A stretch of DNA of 64,000 nt. It comes from Nitrincola tapanii. GTDB taxonomy: Bacteria; Pseudomonadota; Gammaproteobacteria; Pseudomonadales; Balneatricaceae. The notes below the pieces were generated by a model. It was not told the DNA's origin, did not search any database, and worked only from the letters and a program-made list of their open reading frames with translations. Below are positions 60,416 to 64,000 of the stretch, piece after piece; the stretch's first letter is position 1, and every line of letters starts with the position of its first letter. The position numbers and the translations under genes are program-made. The DNA lies in the NCBI RefSeq assembly GCF_008368715.1, contig NZ_SMRS01000008.1:1-64000 (forward strand), written 5' to 3'.

Positions 60416-60443
60416 TGTACAGTTTTTTGGCCTGTGCTAAACT
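60416..60443 (+). promoter_or_regulatory. Possible extended -10 promoter for the following two genes
   Basis: TGTACA (4/6) at 60416-60421 and TGCTAAACT with hexamer TAAACT (60438-60443), spacing 16. It would start transcription about 105 bases before the 83-residue gene. No flagellar sigma-28 consensus is seen. Confidence 0.35.
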
Positions 60444-60555
60444 TGAATCTGAAAGTGCTCTTGAATCCAGAGATATGAGTCCCTTTGTGGAAAATGTCTA
60501 AGTAAGGTGTTCAAGGGTCTTTATGTGATTAATGATGAGTATTAATGGGTGAGTT

Positions 60556-60807
60556 ATGAATATTAATGGCGTAGCGGTTCAGACCAGCGGCTTGTTGAAT
60601 GTGAATCGTGGTCTGGACAACACACAGCGTGTCGCCGGCGATCTTCAGGGCAGTGGCAAGCCAGATACGCCGGAAGTTCAGGCAGGTCAGCCTCTCAGTG
60701 CCTCGGTACAAGAAACCGCTGCGGCGCAGCAGGTCGCTGCACCGACCACCCAGGTGGTTAATCAGGCGGATGAAGTAATGGGGTCTCTGATCGATACGCG
60801 TGTCTGA
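60556..60807 (+). CDS. Small hypothetical protein with flagellar-rod-like C-terminus
   Basis: 83 residues, polar and rich in Gln, Ala, Val and Thr, with no signal peptide. I do not recognise the family. The last ten residues (DEVMGSLIDTRV) resemble the C-terminal helix of flagellar rod and hook proteins (patterns like ADEMLGTLLDIRV), but the N-terminal rod motif is absent. ATG has GTGAG upstream. The SprA-like protease gene begins 44 bases later, suggesting a two-gene unit. Confidence 0.65.
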   Translation: MNINGVAVQTSGLLNVNRGLDNTQRVAGDLQGSGKPDTPEVQAGQPLSASVQETAAAQQVAAPTTQVVNQADEVMGSLIDTRV

Positions 60808-60851
60808 AGTATTAGATGCGTTAAAGGAGACGTAAAGCAGAGGGTGATTGT

Positions 60852-61763
60852 ATGCAAGTCAATGGCTTAGCATCTATCAGTTGGGTAGCAGGTGCTCAAC
60901 AGAAGAGTGCACCTGCTGCTTTGGCCAGCACTTCTGTTAGCTCAACACTGAATAGCTCCCCGATTAATAATCCAGCCGATAGCATCAACTTTGCTTCAGA
61001 TCTATCTTCTACCTCCCGCGTCAGCTCTACCTCTTCAGCGTCTGATCTTGAGCAGCAAAATCTAGAACAAAGTTTAGTCCAGGCACTCGCGCAGCGTGAT
61101 CGTGAGGTACGTCAGCATGAGATGGCGCATAAAGTAGTGGGCGGACCTTATACCGGTGCGATTAGTTATACCTATGAGCGCGGCCCTGATGGTCAGCTTT
61201 ATGCCGTTGGCGGTGAAGTCAGTATTGATACCTCGCCGGTACCGGGCGACCCTGAGGCGAGCTTACAAAAAGCCGAAACGATTGCACGTGCTGCTTTGGC
61301 ACCGGCTGATCCCTCCCCACAAGATCTTAAAGTAGCCGCGCAAGCACGAAGTATGGCCGCGGAGGCAAGAGCTGAGATTGCGCTGGAAAGGGCTGAAGCG
61401 CAGCAAATAGAAGCTGACGAGGCCTTGTTGCAGGAGCCTGCTGAACAGGCCGAGGCACGACCTGAGCTGGGTCTTGTAACGAGCGAAGAGCAGGCGGAAT
61501 CACGACTGGAAGCGGATAATACGGAAGCTCAAAAAGCAGAAGAGCAAGCTCTTGATGAAAGAGAAGCCGCAGCTGAACGTCGTCGTGAAGTCGCCGATGA
61601 AATGCAGGCACAAAGAGAGCGATCTGCACAAAGGTTACGTGAGTTTAATGAGCGCCTCGTTGAAATTCAGCAGGCGCTGCAAGCGTTAAATAGCCGCTTA
61701 ATTGCCACGGGAGCCCTCCCAGGACCTGCAAATTTAGGCAGTCTATTGGATCGTCAAGCCTGA
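60852..61763 (+). CDS. SprA-related putative metalloprotease
   Basis: 303 residues. A Ser-rich N-terminus (about 1-65) precedes the family core: HEMAH (H89, E90, H93) in REVRQHEMAHKVVGG, then ISYTYERGPDG and YAVGGEVSID, followed by an Ala-rich helix. These are hallmarks of the SprA-related/CJM1_0395 family, a predicted zinc protease. Residues about 170-285 are a long Glu/Ala/Arg-rich coiled coil. No signal peptide is seen. The substrate is unknown. Its last ten bases overlap the end of the hydrolase gene on the other strand. Confidence 0.85.
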   Translation: MQVNGLASISWVAGAQQKSAPAALASTSVSSTLNSSPINNPADSINFASDLSSTSRVSSTSSASDLEQQNLEQSLVQALAQRDREVRQHEMAHKVVGGPYTGAISYTYERGPDGQLYAVGGEVSIDTSPVPGDPEASLQKAETIARAALAPADPSPQDLKVAAQARSMAAEARAEIALERAEAQQIEADEALLQEPAEQAEARPELGLVTSEEQAESRLEADNTEAQKAEEQALDEREAAAERRREVADEMQAQRERSAQRLREFNERLVEIQQALQALNSRLIATGALPGPANLGSLLDRQA

Positions 61764-62539
61764 TACGCCTTCAAGAAACGTTCAACCAAGCCTAAAAATA
61801 CTTGGGGTTTTTCGGCATGTGGCCAGTGTCCGGCTCCCGCAATGACTTTAAAACTGGCGTGGCTAAAACGTCTTAATATCTCAGCTTGATACTCAGGAAT
61901 CAGGTAATCAGAGCATTCGCCCTTGATGAACAGTGTTGGCTGAGGAAATTCCCAAGGGCCTGCGGGTGCGGCGGCGATCTCTGTATAGTGGTTTTTTAGG
62001 GCCTCTAAATTCATGCGCCAGAAGAACTCTTTCCCTTCACGCGCCAGATTTTTAAGAAGAAAAGCACGTACCCCTGCTTCTGGCACAAAGGCCTGTAACT
62101 GCAGATCAGCCTCTTGACGGCTCTGCAGCTGGCTTAAGTTTATGGCACTTAATCCGGCAAACACATTTTCATGCTGTGCGGGATAAGCTACCGGTGCAAT
62201 ATCGACGAGAATCAGGCGTTGAATACGCTCGGGTGCTTGATGGGCTAGTTGCATGGCGACCTTGCCTCCCATGGAATGTCCAAGCAGGTGGGCACTGGAA
62301 AGTTCGAGGTGATCCATCAATTCCAAAACATCCTCTGCCATAGCTTGATAATTCATTGTAGTGCTGTGGCCGGAGCGGCCGTGATTGCGTAGATCAGCCG
62401 TAATGACATCGAATTGGTTGGCTAAAGCGGTACTGATCGCGCCCCAGTTTTCTAAACTGCCGAGTAGTCCATGCAGAATGATCAGACTGGGGGCTTGGAC
62501 AGAAAGGTCTGGAGACTTGCGTTGAAAATTAAGCAGCAT
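61754..62539 (-). CDS. Alpha/beta-fold hydrolase (YbfF-like esterase)
   Basis: 261 residues. The oxyanion region HGLLGSLENWG, the nucleophile elbow LLGHSMGGKVAM with Ser89, and a C-terminal GAGHWPHAEKP with the catalytic His give a complete triad pattern. DLRNHGRSGHS is typical of YbfF-type acyl-CoA/carboxyl esterases. Its ATG shares one base with the xseA stop, so it is coupled to xseA. Confidence 0.88.
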   Translation of the reverse strand: MLLNFQRKSPDLSVQAPSLIILHGLLGSLENWGAISTALANQFDVITADLRNHGRSGHSTTMNYQAMAEDVLELMDHLELSSAHLLGHSMGGKVAMQLAHQAPERIQRLILVDIAPVAYPAQHENVFAGLSAINLSQLQSRQEADLQLQAFVPEAGVRAFLLKNLAREGKEFFWRMNLEALKNHYTEIAAAPAGPWEFPQPTLFIKGECSDYLIPEYQAEILRRFSHASFKVIAGAGHWPHAEKPQVFLGLVERFLKAYQA

Positions 62540-63903
62540 TAACAGGATTCCAAATCAGAGTTGGATGAGGGCGTGTCGAGCGTTAAAACCTGACTGCGCA
62601 GAGTGCCGTCGCAGAGTTGGGTATGCAGAATATCGCCCGCAGACACGTTTTTCACAGATGTGATCAGTTCTTGTTGATCGTTACGCAGAATGCTGTAACC
62701 CCGCTCTAGAGTGGCCAGGGGGCTTACGGAGTTTAAACGTGCGAGTAATCCTTGAAACCGCAGTTGTCGATGTTTGACATCTTCGTGCATTTTTAAGCGC
62801 AATTGATGTTCCAGTTGGTTGAGATGCTGGCGCAGAGACAGCAAAGATTTCTCTGGGGTGGCGCGCTTTAATCTTAGCTCGAGTTGTCTTAATGCTATGC
62901 GCTGTTCATCTAGTTGGCTTTGAACGGCACGGCCTAGTCTGAGTTCGAGTTGATCTAAGCGCTGGCTTTGTTCTCTCAGGCGATCTCCAGGATGTCGCAA
63001 GCGTTTGCGTAAATGTTGTAGATGCGTACGCTGCTGCAGCAAATGGCGTTGCATCTGTTGTGTTAGGGCTTGCTCTACGCTTCTAAGTTGGCGTTGTAAA
63101 ACCTGTTGGTCGGGGCTCACTAATTCGGCGGCCGCAGAGGGTGTAGCGGCACGTATATCTGCGACGAGGTCGGCAATCGTGACATCCACTTCATGTCCGA
63201 CAGCTGAAATGATCGGAATTTTGCAGGCAAAGATGCTCTGGGCAAGGTGTTCGTTATTAAACGCCCAAAGATCCTCAAGTGAGCCGCCCCCTCGACCTAA
63301 AATCAAGACATCACATTGCCCATCCGTTTGTGCCTGTTGTAAGGCGCGAATCAATTGAGCCGGCGCTTCACTGCCTTGAACAGCGCTTGGGAAGAGGGTG
63401 ATGGGGAGGCCAGGATAGCGTCTTTGTAATACTTGTAGGATATCGTGAATGGCTGCCCCGCTGGGGCTGGTGATGATGCCGAGATGATGCGGAAACTTGG
63501 GTAGGGGGCGTTTGTGTTGGACATCAAACAGCCCCGCTTGCGCCAGACGTTGACGCAGAGCTTCGAAGGCTTGTTGTAAGTCACCTTGTCCGGCGGGTGC
63601 CATCTGCTCACAGATCAATTGAAAATCACCGCGGCCTTCGTACAGGCTGACGCGCGCCGTCACCTGGACGCGATCACCCTCTTTGGGAAGGGTGCGCAAA
63701 AATTGTGCGCGGTTGCGGAACATCGCTGCACGAACCTGAGCTTTGGCATCTTTCAGAGTAAAGTACAGATGGCCTGATGAGGGGCGTGCCAGATTGCTGA
63801 TTTCACCTTCGATTTTAACGAGGTTGAAGTGGCTTTCTAAAAGCGTACGCGCCTGTGCATTTAAGTCACTGACGCTGAGAACGGAAGAAGTTGATAGATT
63901 CAT
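62539..63903 (-). CDS. xseA: Exodeoxyribonuclease VII large subunit
   Basis: 454 residues. The N-terminal OB-fold (VKIEGEISNLARPSSGHLYFTLKD when read across) is followed by the catalytic domain with GIITSPSGAAIHDILQVL, DVLILGRGGGSLEDLWAFN and PIISAVGHEVDVTIAD. A long coiled-coil region and the C-terminal LERGYSIL strand complete it. ExoVII degrades single-stranded DNA. xseB is not in the window. Confidence 0.96.
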   Translation of the reverse strand: MNLSTSSVLSVSDLNAQARTLLESHFNLVKIEGEISNLARPSSGHLYFTLKDAKAQVRAAMFRNRAQFLRTLPKEGDRVQVTARVSLYEGRGDFQLICEQMAPAGQGDLQQAFEALRQRLAQAGLFDVQHKRPLPKFPHHLGIITSPSGAAIHDILQVLQRRYPGLPITLFPSAVQGSEAPAQLIRALQQAQTDGQCDVLILGRGGGSLEDLWAFNNEHLAQSIFACKIPIISAVGHEVDVTIADLVADIRAATPSAAAELVSPDQQVLQRQLRSVEQALTQQMQRHLLQQRTHLQHLRKRLRHPGDRLREQSQRLDQLELRLGRAVQSQLDEQRIALRQLELRLKRATPEKSLLSLRQHLNQLEHQLRLKMHEDVKHRQLRFQGLLARLNSVSPLATLERGYSILRNDQQELITSVKNVSAGDILHTQLCDGTLRSQVLTLDTPSSNSDLESC

Positions 63904-64000
63904 GAGGACTATCTTAACAGTAATTTTTTCGGCATGTGAGCTGGCTAAAATGACAAATCTGTACTTATCTAGTGCTGGAGTCTTGCATTTTTTCAGATTG
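63904..64000. other. Upstream region of xseA at the window edge
   Basis: Ninety-seven AT-rich bases. A plus-strand TAAAAT at 63946-63951 could be a -10 element for a divergent gene beyond the window (guaB occupies this place in Pseudomonas). No clear -35 partner and no gene start can be assigned. Confidence 0.25.

Overview
The window is ordinary chromosome of a gammaproteobacterium. The gene set and order (rpoE-rseA-rseC-mucD-lepA-lepB-rnc-era-recO-pdxJ-acpS; cysM-relA-mazG; aroQ-accB-accC-prmA; dusB-fis-purH-purD; trpGDC; bioBFHCD) resemble Pseudomonas/Oceanospirillales-type genomes more than enterics. This placement is inferred from gene content and synteny, not from a tree. Base composition and codon style look even from end to end. 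I see no insertion sequence, prophage, integrase, tRNA gene or CRISPR array, and no gene-free stretch over 300 bases.

Layout. 1-123: 3' end of a 5S rRNA gene and its terminator, so an rRNA operon enters from the left. 265-2528: sdhE and a ygfX-like gene facing nadB. 2625-12749: the envelope-stress sigma factor, a fused anti-sigma factor, rseC and mucD, then a tight translation/RNA operon (lepA, lepB, DUF4845, rnc, era, recO, pdxJ, acpS). 12828-19529: cysM, relA, mazG, ppc. 19595-21331: adk, a small Cys-rich protein, rlmB. 21328-32655 is all minus strand: ackA-pta, hinT, purD-purH-fis-dusB, a zinc-ribbon membrane protein, prmA, accC-accB-aroQ. 32905-36435: orphan ParA, hpt, upp-uraA. 36516-38141: ppa and fbp. 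38311-42698: mpl, ubiX, tsaB, uppP, rsmJ. 42705-44452: slyX, a membrane-anchored cold-shock-domain protein and an M48 lipoprotein protease. 44633-47533: trpG-trpD-trpC and an OsmC-like protein. 47551-51191: rpsF-rpsR-membrane protein-rplI, then dnaB. 51213-55766 (minus): bioA, trmO, a Na/Pi transporter, comF. 55770-60401: bioBFHCD. 60556-61763: a small unknown protein and a SprA-like metalloprotease. 61754-63903 (minus): an alpha/beta hydrolase and xseA.

How the genes work together. Biotin synthesis is complete from BioC/BioH to BioB, with bioA placed apart, and the window also holds biotin's main client, AccB/AccC. Salvage and de novo purine/pyrimidine steps (purD, purH, hpt, upp, uraA) and acetate overflow (pta-ackA) are present. 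Anaplerosis (ppc) and gluconeogenesis (fbp) fit growth on organic acids.

No clearly new multi-gene system is visible. The points most worth a second look are a one-piece RseA/RseB-C anti-sigma protein with no separate rseB, a cold-shock domain tethered to a two-helix membrane anchor, a SprA-like protease paired with an 83-residue protein whose tail resembles flagellar rod proteins, an rpsF leader able to hide its own ribosome binding site with a CCG-containing internal loop, and a perfect inverted repeat across the upp promoter.
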